Below are positions 1 through 7,466 of a stretch of DNA of 18,978 nt, in pieces. Numbering within the stretch: the stretch's first letter is position 1; every line of letters begins with the position of its first letter. Source of the stretch: Actinomycetes bacterium (GTDB lineage: Bacteria > Actinomycetota > Actinomycetes > Actinomycetales > Cellulomonadaceae). Location of the stretch: assembly GCA_023418375.1 (NCBI GenBank), contig JAEZZV010000154.1:1-18978 (forward strand), written 5' to 3'. The notes beneath the pieces are model-generated. The model did not search any database and was not told the DNA's origin. It saw nothing but the letters and a program-made list of their open reading frames with translations. Position numbers and translations under genes: made by a program.

Positions 1-352
1 GCGCACCGCCGATGCCGCGCGCGCGGAGGCGGAGGCACGGGCCACGACGCACCGCGAGCGCGCGGAAGAGTGGGCGACGGCCGCGGGCCTGGCCCGCACC
101 GACGCCGACCCGCGGCTCGCGGCCTACGACCTGCCCGACGAGCTCGTGGTCGACGGCGCGACGCAGGAGGCGATGGCCACCGTGACCAGTGAGGTCGAGG
201 CGGCTCTCGGTGTCACCTACGCCTCGCTCGTGGCGCGCGCCGACGCAGGGGCGCGCGCGCCCTTCCTGGACGCGATGCTCGAGCAGGCCCGCCACGGGAC
301 GGCCGTGGGCGCGCCGGTTCCTGCGTTCCCCGGACTGCCCGAGCGCGCCTGA
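1..352 (+). CDS. DUF4439 ferritin-like domain protein, 3' part only
   Basis: The reading frame is open from base 2 to a TGA at 350-352, so about 116 C-terminal residues are visible and the start lies outside the window. The visible part is Ala/Glu-rich and helical. It resembles the C-terminal half of the DUF4439 ferritin-like proteins that often sit next to proS in Cellulomonas-type actinobacteria. Around residues 30-55 of the visible part there is a WATAAGLARTDADPRLAAYD-like stretch, then a long helix and a Pro/Gly-rich end. The molecular role of the family is not known to me. A four-helix fold is implied by the family name, but metal ligands cannot be judged from this fragment. It converges with proS across a 60-nt gap. 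The family assignment is from recall of the family, not from a search. Confidence 0.6.
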   Translation, partial: RTADAARAEAEARATTHRERAEEWATAAGLARTDADPRLAAYDLPDELVVDGATQEAMATVTSEVEAALGVTYASLVARADAGARAPFLDAMLEQARHGTAVGAPVPAFPGLPERA

Positions 353-366
353 CGCGAGCGCCGGCG

Positions 367-388
367 GGCCGCCTGGGCCGAGGCGGGC
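367..388. terminator. possible terminator between the DUF4439 gene and proS
   Basis: CCGCCT (369-374) can pair with AGGCGG (381-386) around a six-base loop, and the stem continues outward with one mismatch. It lies in the short gap between two convergent genes. There is no T-run on either side, so this is a weak hairpin call. Confidence 0.3.
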
Positions 389-412
389 TCTGGACGTCGA
401 CGCGACCGGCCC

Positions 413-2236
413 TCATGCCTCCAGCAGCGCGGAGACGACCTCGCTCACGCGGTGCGCCGCGTCGGCGACCGGCACCTGCTGGGCGACCGGCCGCTCGCCA
501 TCGACCTCGACGCCGAGGGACCGCGCGTCGACGGCACGCCGGAGCCGCAGCTCGACGTTGCCCTCCGCGAGCCCGCGGCCGACGACGACGAGCACGGGGG
601 CGCCGAGCAGCTCGGCGTCGGCGAACTTGACGCCGGGCGAGACGCGCGGGCGGTCGTCGTAGAGCACCTCGACGCCCGCGCCGTGCAGCTCGGCAGCGAG
701 CTCGGCGGCGGCGTGGAAGACGGCCTCGTCCTTGCCGGTCGCCACCAGGTGGACCTGGACGGGGGCCACCTGGATCGGCCAGGCGAGCCCGGCGTCGTCG
801 TGGTTGGCCTCCGCGAGCGCGGCCACGGCACGCGAGATGCCGATGCCGTAGGAGCCCATGGTCACCGTCACGGCCTTGCCGTTCTCGTCCAGCACCTTCA
901 GGCCGAGCGCGTCGGAGTACTTGCGGCCCAGCGCGAAGATGTGGCCCATCTCGATGCCGCGGGCCAGCTCGAGCGGTCCCGATCCGTCCGGTGCCGGGTC
1001 CCCGGCGCGAACCTCCGCCGCCTCGATCGTGCCGTCGGCGCCGAAGTCGCGCCCGGCGACCAGGTCGAACACGTGCCTGCCCTCGACGTTCGCACCCGTG
1101 ATCCAGCGGGTGCCCGCCACGACGCGCGGGTCGAGGAGGTAGCGGACGGCGTCCTCGCGACCGGTGTTCGCGACACCGACGGCTGCCGGCCCGATGTAGC
1201 CCTTGACCAGCTCGGGGTGCGCGGCGAAGTCGGCGTCGGTCGCGGGGGCCACCTCCGCGGGCGACGCCGCGGCCTCGAGCCGCTTCAGGTCCACCTCGCG
1301 GTCGCCCGGCAGCCCGACGACGAGCAGCTCGCGCTCCCCGTCGGGGTGCGTGAGCACCAGGACGACGTTCTTGAGCGTGTCGGCGGCCGTCCACGCGCGG
1401 TCGGGGCGTGGGAAGCGCTCGTTGGCGAGCGCCACCAGGGACTCGATCGTCGGCGTGTCCGGCGTGTCCTCGACGTGCGCGGTGGGGGCGTCGTCGTACG
1501 GGACGGCGTCGGGGACCGGCGTGGTGACGGCCTCCACGTTCGCCGCGTACCCGCCGGGCGAGCGCACGAACGTGTCCTCACCGATCGGCGTCGGGGTCAG
1601 GAACTCCTCGCTGCGGGACCCGCCCATCGCGCCCGACATCGCCGCGACGATCACGTACTCCAGGCCGAGCCGCGTGAAGATCCGCTGGTAGGCCTCGCGC
1701 TGGCGCAGGTAGGCGGCGTCCAGGCCGGCGTCGTCGACGTCGAAGGAGTAGGCGTCCTTCATGACGAACTCGCGCCCGCGCAGCAGGCCGGCGCGGGGTC
1801 GCGCCTCGTCGCGGTACTTCGTCTGGATCTGGTAGAGCGCGAGCGGCAGGTCCTTGTAGCTCGAGTACAGGTCCTTGACCAGGAGCGTGAACATCTCCTC
1901 GTGCGTCGGGGCGAGGAGGTAGTCGGCCTCCTTGCGGTCCTGCAGCCGGAAGAGGTTCGGACCGTACTCGGTCCACCGGTTCGTCGCCTCGTAGGGCTCG
2001 CGCGGCAGCAGCGCCGGGAAGTGCACCTCCTGCGCGCCGATGGCGTCCATCTCCTCGCGCACCACGCGCTCGACCTTGCCGAGCACGCGCAGGCCGAGCG
2101 GCAGCCACGTGTAGATGCCCGGGGCCGCGCGCCGGATGTACCCGGCGCGGACGAGGAGCTTGTGGCTGGGGACCTCGGCGTCGGCCGGGTCCTCCCGGAG
2201 CGTGCGCACGAACAGGGTCGACATCCGCAGGAGCAT
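413..2236 (-). CDS. proS: proline--tRNA ligase (bacterial type, with editing insert)
   Basis: This cytosolic enzyme charges tRNA-Pro with proline using ATP. The protein is 607 residues. The class II catalytic core includes APTHEEMFT (about 109-117), motif 2 RPRAGLLRGREFVMKDAYSF (146-165) and motif 3 GSYGIGISR (461-469). Between motifs 2 and 3 lies the bacterial INS/YbaK-like editing domain (about 225-415). Its TLKNVVLV stretch carries a lysine (K289) at the place of the catalytic editing lysine of E. coli ProRS. The anticodon-binding domain forms the C-terminus (about 490-607). The frame stays open far upstream across the neighbouring gene, but real similarity begins at MSTLFVRTL. I chose ATG at 2236 because a TACGCT hexamer ends 7 nt before it, which suits a leaderless transcript. 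ATG at 2224 (MSTLF, 603 aa) is the alternative. The gene diverges from the Fpg-type glycosylase gene. Confidence 0.96.
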   Translation of the reverse strand: MLLRMSTLFVRTLREDPADAEVPSHKLLVRAGYIRRAAPGIYTWLPLGLRVLGKVERVVREEMDAIGAQEVHFPALLPREPYEATNRWTEYGPNLFRLQDRKEADYLLAPTHEEMFTLLVKDLYSSYKDLPLALYQIQTKYRDEARPRAGLLRGREFVMKDAYSFDVDDAGLDAAYLRQREAYQRIFTRLGLEYVIVAAMSGAMGGSRSEEFLTPTPIGEDTFVRSPGGYAANVEAVTTPVPDAVPYDDAPTAHVEDTPDTPTIESLVALANERFPRPDRAWTAADTLKNVVLVLTHPDGERELLVVGLPGDREVDLKRLEAAASPAEVAPATDADFAAHPELVKGYIGPAAVGVANTGREDAVRYLLDPRVVAGTRWITGANVEGRHVFDLVAGRDFGADGTIEAAEVRAGDPAPDGSGPLELARGIEMGHIFALGRKYSDALGLKVLDENGKAVTVTMGSYGIGISRAVAALAEANHDDAGLAWPIQVAPVQVHLVATGKDEAVFHAAAELAAELHGAGVEVLYDDRPRVSPGVKFADAELLGAPVLVVVGRGLAEGNVELRLRRAVDARSLGVEVDGERPVAQQVPVADAAHRVSEVVSALLEA

Positions 2237-2243
2237 GGGCGTC

Positions 2244-2249
2244 AGCGTA
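2244..2249 (-). promoter_or_regulatory. -10-like element of proS (leaderless start)
   Basis: On the minus strand the hexamer TACGCT fits TANNNT and ends 7 nt before the ATG at 2236. No Shine-Dalgarno sequence precedes that ATG. This places the likely transcription start on or next to the start codon. No clear -35 is seen. Confidence 0.5.
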
Positions 2250-2315
2250 GTGGCGCGCGCGTGCGCCCCCGCGCGAGGGCGAGCGATCGGGCTGTTCCGG
2301 CGGGCCGTCGCCCGG

Positions 2316-2321
2316 CACGAT
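2316..2321 (+). promoter_or_regulatory. -10-like element of the Fpg-type glycosylase gene
   Basis: CACGAT ends 6 nt before the GTG start at 2328. There is no ribosome binding site between them. This is the weakest match of the recurring leaderless pattern, because the first base is C instead of T. Confidence 0.35.
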
Positions 2322-2327
2322 GGACGG

Positions 2328-3188
2328 GTGCCGGAGCTGCCCGAGGTCGAGTCCCTCGCCCGCTTCCTCGCCGACCGCGCGGTGGGGCGCGCGATCGCGT
2401 CGGTGGCGGTCGCGAACATCAGCGCCCTGAAGACGTACGCGCCCGCGCCAGGGGACCTCGTGGGGCGCCCCGTGATCGCGATGACGCGGCACGGCAAGTG
2501 GCTGGACCTGGCCACGGACGGCCCGCACCTGGTGTGGCACCTGTCGCGCGCAGGCTGGGTCCGCTGGTATGACGCCGTGCCCGCGACGACGGTCCGGCCG
2601 GGCAAGTCGCCGCTCGCCCTGCGCGTCGTGCTCGACGACGGCGCCGGCTTCGACCTCACCGAGCAGGGGACACGCAAGCGGCTGGCGGTGCACGTGGTCG
2701 ACGACGCGACGCAGGTGCCGCTCGTCGCCTCCCTGGGCGTGGAGCCGCTCGGCCCCGACTTCACACCCGAGCGATTCGCCGAGCTGGCCCGGGCGAGGAA
2801 CCAGCAGGTCAAGGGGCTCCTGCGGGACCAGCACGTGATCGCGGGCATCGGCAACGCGTACTCCGACGAGATCCTGCACGCGGCACGGATGAGCCCGTTC
2901 GCGCTCACGGGCTCGATGTCCGACGAGGATCTCGCACGCCTGCACGACGTCGTGCAGGCGGTCCTGCGCGAGGCGCTGGCGGCATCGGCGGGGCGCCCGG
3001 CCGCCGAGCTCAAGGATGCCAAGCGCCGCGGGATGCGCGTGCACGGCCGGGCGGGCGAGACGTGCCCGGTGTGCGGCGACGTCGTGCGCGAGGTCTCGTT
3101 CGCCGACTCCGCGCTCCAGTACTGCGCGACCTGCCAGACGGGCGGCAAGCCCCTGGCCGACCGACGGATGTCGAAGCTGCTGAAGTAG
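2328..3188 (+). CDS. Fpg/Nei-family DNA glycosylase (actinobacterial clade)
   Basis: This is a bifunctional base-excision repair enzyme of the formamidopyrimidine-DNA glycosylase fold, expected to remove oxidised bases and nick the abasic site. It has 286 residues from a GTG start. After Met removal the N-terminus is PELPEVE, giving the catalytic Pro2 and Glu3. A conserved Lys57 sits in RHGKWLDL. The helix-two-turn-helix lies around 160-185 (LKG-like VKGLLRDQ, then AGIGNAYSDEI with Asn176). A C-terminal zinc finger uses C246, C249, C266 and C269 (C-x2-C-x16-C-x2-C). Two usual Fpg features differ. The HLGMSG loop reads HLSRAG (Arg74 where the intercalating Met is), and the zinc-finger Arg of RATFYC is replaced (SALQYC). 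From memory these changes are shared by an actinobacterial clade ending in GGKPLADRRMS. Substrate range is therefore uncertain, so I do not assign mutM or nei. The longer in-frame upstream ATG at 2115 would overlap proS and is rejected. Confidence 0.9.
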   Translation: MPELPEVESLARFLADRAVGRAIASVAVANISALKTYAPAPGDLVGRPVIAMTRHGKWLDLATDGPHLVWHLSRAGWVRWYDAVPATTVRPGKSPLALRVVLDDGAGFDLTEQGTRKRLAVHVVDDATQVPLVASLGVEPLGPDFTPERFAELARARNQQVKGLLRDQHVIAGIGNAYSDEILHAARMSPFALTGSMSDEDLARLHDVVQAVLREALAASAGRPAAELKDAKRRGMRVHGRAGETCPVCGDVVREVSFADSALQYCATCQTGGKPLADRRMSKLLK

Positions 3189-3302
3189 CCACGGGCCACC
3201 GCCGTCGGCCCTTCCCGAACAACGACGCACCCCGCGAGCGACCGACGCTCGCACCAGCACCGTTGCTCGCATGCCAACACGCGCGCGGGACGTGCGGCGT
3301 CG

Positions 3303-3328
3303 GCATCCGCGCGCTCGCGCGCGGATGC
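3303..3328. terminator. perfect 11-bp hairpin between convergent genes
   Basis: GCATCCGCGCG (3303-3313), loop CTCG, then CGCGCGGATGC (3318-3328) form a perfect inverted repeat. It lies between the end of the glycosylase gene (3188) and the end of the GNAT gene (3354), so it can serve both strands. There is no T-tract, which is common for actinobacterial terminators. The rest of the 165-nt gap shows nothing else I recognise. Confidence 0.7.
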
Positions 3329-3353
3329 GATGACGTCCGACGCCGCCGAGGCC

Positions 3354-4220
3354 TCAGAAGAGGACCGTCGCGTAGGTGCCGACCTGCCGGAACCCGACGC
3401 GGCGGTAGCAGGCCAACGCCGGCGTGTTGTAGGCGTTGACGTAGAGCGACACGAGCGGCGCGACCCGACCCAGCGCGTGCGCCACCACCGCGGCCATGCC
3501 GTGCTCGGAGATCCGCTGACCGCGCAGACGCGGCGTCACCCAGACACCCTGCACCTGGGCCACCTGCCGCGTGACGGCGCCGAGGTCGGCCTTGAAGACG
3601 ACCTCGGGACCCTGCGGTCCCTCCTCGACCCGCACGAAGGTGCGGCCCTCGTCGACCAGGGCCCGGACCCGTGCCTCGTACGCGCCGGGGCTGCCCGTCA
3701 GCGGCGAGTAGCCGACCTCCTCGACGAACATCGCGACCGACGCCGGCAGGAGCAGGGGCATCTCCTCGGGGCGCGCCATCCGCACGGCCGGGTCCGGCTC
3801 GACGTCCGCGGGGCGGTCGATGACGAGGGACGGCTGGTCGGACCGGATGTCGCGCGCCGGGCTCCAGGAGTCGGCGAGCCGCTCCCAGAGGCCGAGGACC
3901 GCGCGCGCCTCACCGACGATCGAGCTGCACCGGCGCCCCTGCCGCCGGGCCGCGTCGGCGAAGGCGTCGAGGGCCTCGGTGTCCTCGGGGTCGCACACCG
4001 GGACGAGGTTCGCCCCCGCCCAGCAGAGGGCGTCGAGGACGCCGCCGCGCTGCATGCCCCAGATCGTCGCCCCGGCGCGGTCCGCTCCCGCGGCCAGGGC
4101 AGCCTCGATGCGCGTCGCGGCCAGCACCGTCGCGACCGGGTCGTAGGCGCACAGGGCAGCCGCGTCGGCCAGGCCCACGTCCGTGACGACGGAGCGGGCG
4201 GAGGTGCGCCACCGTCCCAT
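3354..4220 (-). CDS. GNAT-family N-acetyltransferase with N-terminal DUF4081 domain
   Basis: This is a cytosolic protein of 288 residues, likely transferring an acetyl group from acetyl-CoA; the acceptor is unknown. Residues about 10-135 form the DUF4081-type domain (WGMQRGGVLDALCWAGANLVP region). Residues about 145-288 form the GNAT domain, with QGVWVTP leading into the acetyl-CoA loop and ending in the typical NTPALACYRRVGF motif. The gene follows ispG, and the same order (dxr, rip1, ispG, GNAT) is known from Mycobacterium tuberculosis (Rv2870c-Rv2867c), which supports orthology with Rv2867c. The pyrophosphate loop reads RLRGQR (231-236); the usual pattern (Q/R)xxGx(G/A) would have Gly or Ala at position 236. 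ATG at 4220 is preceded by CAGAAT six bases upstream and no ribosome binding site, so the gene may have its own leaderless transcript. Confidence 0.85.
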   Translation of the reverse strand: MGRWRTSARSVVTDVGLADAAALCAYDPVATVLAATRIEAALAAGADRAGATIWGMQRGGVLDALCWAGANLVPVCDPEDTEALDAFADAARRQGRRCSSIVGEARAVLGLWERLADSWSPARDIRSDQPSLVIDRPADVEPDPAVRMARPEEMPLLLPASVAMFVEEVGYSPLTGSPGAYEARVRALVDEGRTFVRVEEGPQGPEVVFKADLGAVTRQVAQVQGVWVTPRLRGQRISEHGMAAVVAHALGRVAPLVSLYVNAYNTPALACYRRVGFRQVGTYATVLF

Positions 4221-4226
4221 GGCGCG

Positions 4227-4232
4227 ATTCTG
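4227..4232 (-). promoter_or_regulatory. -10-like element of the GNAT gene
   Basis: On the minus strand CAGAAT ends 6 nt before the ATG at 4220. It is the same hexamer, at the same spacing, as in front of dxr. No Shine-Dalgarno sequence is present. Confidence 0.45.
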
Positions 4233-4310
4233 CCCCAGCCCGGGGCCTGGGCCAGCGGACCCGCCGCGTCGGCGAGCCGCAGCGTGAGCAAGGGCGCGGC
4301 GCCGCCGCGG

Positions 4311-5465
<1,155 letters not shown>

Positions 5466-5471
5466 CGGTCC

Positions 5472-5477
5472 AGTATC
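5472..5477 (-). promoter_or_regulatory. -10-like element of ispG
   Basis: On the minus strand GATACT (5 of 6 to TATACT) ends 6 nt before the GTG at 5465. It lies inside the rseP-ispG gap, so ispG may have its own leaderless mRNA in addition to any read-through from rseP. Confidence 0.5.
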
Positions 5478-5502
5478 CCCCCGCCCGCCGACCGACCCGG
5501 CA

Positions 5503-5522
5503 CGCCGCCCGCCCCCGCGGCG
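5503..5522 (-). terminator. weak hairpin after rseP
   Basis: CGCCGC (5503-5508) and GCGGCG (5517-5522) can pair around an 8-nt C-rich loop, about 20 nt past the rseP stop and ahead of the ispG -10. It could act as a partial terminator. A six-base GC hairpin is easily found by chance in this DNA. Confidence 0.25.
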
Positions 5523-5543
5523 CACCTTCACCAGACCCGCCCG

Positions 5544-6857
5544 TCAGATGACGGGGACCACCACGTCCGCGACGACGAGGAACAGGCCCAGCGCGACGAG
5601 GACGACGAAGACCCCGTAGGCGACGGGCATCATCTTCGCCATGTCCGCAGGCCGCGGCCGCGGACGCCCGTTCACCCGCGCCCACTGCCGCTTGGCGCCC
5701 TCCCAGAGCGCCCCCGCGACGTGCCCACCGTCGAGCGGAAGCAGGGGGATGAGGTTGAACACGAAGAGCGCGATGTTGAGCGACCCGATGAGCAGGACCA
5801 TCGTCGCGACCCGGTCTGCGACCGTCACCTCGGGGTCCTGCACGCTGGTGACCTGCCCGGCCACCTGCGCGACACCCACCAGCCCGACGACGCCCGGCTC
5901 CCGCTCGCCGTCACCGACGAGGGCCCGGCCGATGTCGACGACGGCCCCCGGCAGCCCGACGATCGCCTTGACGTTCTCCCAGACGACCTCGCCCAGCCGC
6001 GGGACCGCCTCGCCGAGAGGCAGGGGGCGCATCTGGGTCGACGGGCTGACGCCGACGTAGCGGACCGTCTCCGTGACGACCTCGCCGCCGGCCTCTCGCG
6101 CCGTGCCGTCCTCGTTCCACACGGGCCGCTCGACCTCGACGGGGTCGATGGTCAGCGTCACCGGCCGGCCGTCGCGCTCGACGACCAGCGGGATCGCGGT
6201 CCCCTCGCTCCCCCGGACGGCAGCCGTGAAGTCGGCCCACTCGCCGATCGGCCGGCCGTCGAACGACACCAGGACGTCGCCGACCTGCACGCCGGCGACG
6301 TCGGCGGGGCTTTCGGGGTCGGCGGCGGTGCACTGGCGCTGCCCCTCGGCGTCGGCCGGCAGGATGCACTGGCCGACCATCCCGACGGTCGTCGATGCCT
6401 CGCCCTCGCCGTAGGCGACGAGGACCCCGCCGATGAGCAGCGCGCCGACGACGAGGTTCGTCAGCGTGCCGCCCGCCATGACGAGGATCTTCTTCGGCGT
6501 GCTGAGCCGGTAGAACGCCCGGTGCTCCTCCCCCGGCTCGATCTCCTCGGCGCTCGCGTTGCGGGCCTCGGCGACCATCTGCCCGACGGCACCGCGCGGC
6601 TCGACGCCTTCGGCCCCCACCTCGCGGGCCGGCGCCAGCATCCCGACCATCTTCACGTAGCCGCCGAGCGGGATGGCCTTGAGCCCGTACTCGGTCTCGC
6701 CGCGCCGGAACGAGTACAGGGTCGGCCCGAAGCCGATCATGTACCGCGGCACGCGGACCCCGAACCGCTTCGCGGGGATCATGTGCCCCAGCTCGTGCAG
6801 CCCGATCGACACGAGAAGCCCGACCACCAGGACGAGCAGCCCGAGGGCGTACGCCAT
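5544..6857 (-). CDS. rseP: RseP/Rip1-type site-2 intramembrane zinc protease
   Basis: This is a membrane-embedded metalloprotease that cleaves transmembrane substrates such as anti-sigma factors after a first cut. It has 437 residues. Transmembrane segment 1 holds the zinc motif HELGH (H21, E22, H25). A GGYVKMVGM segment (about 65-73) follows. A membrane segment is at about 123-150. One PDZ domain covers about 180-240 (SPADVAGVQVGDVLVSFDG). A membrane segment with LPLDGGH (Asp376, third zinc ligand) is at about 352-382, and a last helix at about 411-437. An acidic stretch, residues about 95-115, interrupts the region after the first helices. The start is ATG 6857 with GGAGG four bases upstream, a clear ribosome binding site. 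Its position between dxr and ispG matches rip1 of M. tuberculosis (Rv2869c). The divergent neighbour is an Lrp/AsnC gene. Confidence 0.94.
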   Translation of the reverse strand: MAYALGLLVLVVGLLVSIGLHELGHMIPAKRFGVRVPRYMIGFGPTLYSFRRGETEYGLKAIPLGGYVKMVGMLAPAREVGAEGVEPRGAVGQMVAEARNASAEEIEPGEEHRAFYRLSTPKKILVMAGGTLTNLVVGALLIGGVLVAYGEGEASTTVGMVGQCILPADAEGQRQCTAADPESPADVAGVQVGDVLVSFDGRPIGEWADFTAAVRGSEGTAIPLVVERDGRPVTLTIDPVEVERPVWNEDGTAREAGGEVVTETVRYVGVSPSTQMRPLPLGEAVPRLGEVVWENVKAIVGLPGAVVDIGRALVGDGEREPGVVGLVGVAQVAGQVTSVQDPEVTVADRVATMVLLIGSLNIALFVFNLIPLLPLDGGHVAGALWEGAKRQWARVNGRPRPRPADMAKMMPVAYGVFVVLVALGLFLVVADVVVPVI

Positions 6858-6873
6858 GACACCTCCACGTCCC

Positions 6874-6886
6874 GCGGGTCACCCGC
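6874..6886. promoter_or_regulatory. 13-bp palindrome upstream of rseP
   Basis: GCGGGTCACCCGC is a perfect inverted repeat with a single central base, 17-29 nt upstream of the rseP ATG. It lies in the 150-nt region shared with the divergent Lrp/AsnC gene. It could be an operator or an mRNA hairpin. It does not resemble the AT-rich classical Lrp site, so the binder is unknown. Confidence 0.3.
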
Positions 6887-6902
6887 ACAGCAAGCCGAGC
6901 CC

Positions 6903-6908
6903 ATCATC
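6903..6908 (-). promoter_or_regulatory. possible -10 element of rseP
   Basis: On the minus strand GATGAT lies about 45 nt upstream of the rseP ATG. A start site 6-7 nt further on would put the palindrome at 6874-6886 in the early transcript. No convincing -35 is visible. Confidence 0.3.
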
Positions 6909-6931
6909 CCCGACGACGCCCTCCGTGGTGT

Positions 6932-6949
6932 GCGCCGTCCGACCGGCGC
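6932..6949. repeat. inverted repeat between rseP and the Lrp/AsnC gene
   Basis: GCGCCG (6932-6937) and CGGCGC (6944-6949) are separated by six bases. The centre is about 67 nt upstream of the Lrp/AsnC start and about 84 nt upstream of rseP. It is a candidate operator, but short GC arms are frequent in such DNA. Confidence 0.25.
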
Positions 6950-6995
6950 GCCATCCGAGCGGGACCGGTGTTTGCCCAGGGCGCCACCGGGCGAG

Positions 6996-7001
6996 CAGGA
7001 T
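6996..7001 (+). promoter_or_regulatory. -10-like element of the Lrp/AsnC gene
   Basis: CAGGAT ends 6 nt before the ATG at 7008, with no ribosome binding site between. A TTGCCC hexamer (4 of 6 to TTGACA) lies 18 nt upstream of it. This makes it one of the better -35/-10 pairs in the window. Confidence 0.45.
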
Positions 7002-7007
7002 CACCCC

Positions 7008-7463
7008 ATGACGACGCCCCCGCTGGACGAGATCTCGCAGTCGATCATCGCCGAGCTCCAGCGGGACGGCCGGCGGCCGTACGCAGCGATCGGCAAGGCG
7101 GTGGGCCTGTCGGAGACCGCCGTCCGGCAGCGGGTGCAGCGGCTGGTGGAGACCGGCGTCGTGCAGATCGTGGCGGTGACCGATCCGCGCCGCGTCGGCC
7201 TGACCCGCCAGGCGATGATCGGCATCCGGGCCGAGGGCGACCTGCAGCGGGTCGCGGACGCCCTCGCCGCGATGCCGGAGGTCGTGTACGTCGTCATCAC
7301 GGCCGGCGCCTTCGACATCCTCACCGAGGTGCTCTGCGAGGACGACGAGCAGCTCCTCGGCATCCTCAACGACCGCATCCGGACGCTTCCGGGCGTGGTC
7401 GGCACGGAGACGTTCGTCTACCTCAAGGTGCGCAAGCAGCTGTCGACGTACCGGCGCGCCTGA
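7008..7463 (+). CDS. Lrp/AsnC-family transcriptional regulator
   Basis: This DNA-binding regulator responds to an amino acid or related small ligand and works as a dimer or higher oligomer. It has 151 residues, the usual family length. The N-terminal winged helix-turn-helix covers about residues 6-56 (LDEISQSIIAELQRDGRR, then AIGKAVGLSETAVRQRVQRL). The C-terminal RAM ligand-binding domain covers about 65-145, with the ITAGAFDILTEV strand-helix typical of the effector pocket. ATG 7008 was chosen because the HTH begins right after it and CAGGAT lies six bases upstream. The gene is on the plus strand between dxr and rseP, diverging from rseP and meeting dxr with only 3 nt between the stops. Members often control their own promoter and the divergent gene. 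The ligand cannot be told from sequence. Confidence 0.92.
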   Translation: MTTPPLDEISQSIIAELQRDGRRPYAAIGKAVGLSETAVRQRVQRLVETGVVQIVAVTDPRRVGLTRQAMIGIRAEGDLQRVADALAAMPEVVYVVITAGAFDILTEVLCEDDEQLLGILNDRIRTLPGVVGTETFVYLKVRKQLSTYRRA

Positions 7464-7466
7464 CGG

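Noticed and set aside
452..2572. 706-residue plus-strand open frame antisense to proS
   Set aside because: It is a high-GC shadow frame with Val/Asp/Arg/Gly-rich composition, no domain and no credible start signal.
413..3280. 955-residue minus-strand open frame suggesting a long N-terminal extension of ProRS
   Set aside because: The upstream third lies antisense to the intact Fpg-type gene and has Arg/Ser/Thr-rich low-complexity composition. Similarity starts at MSTLFVRTL.
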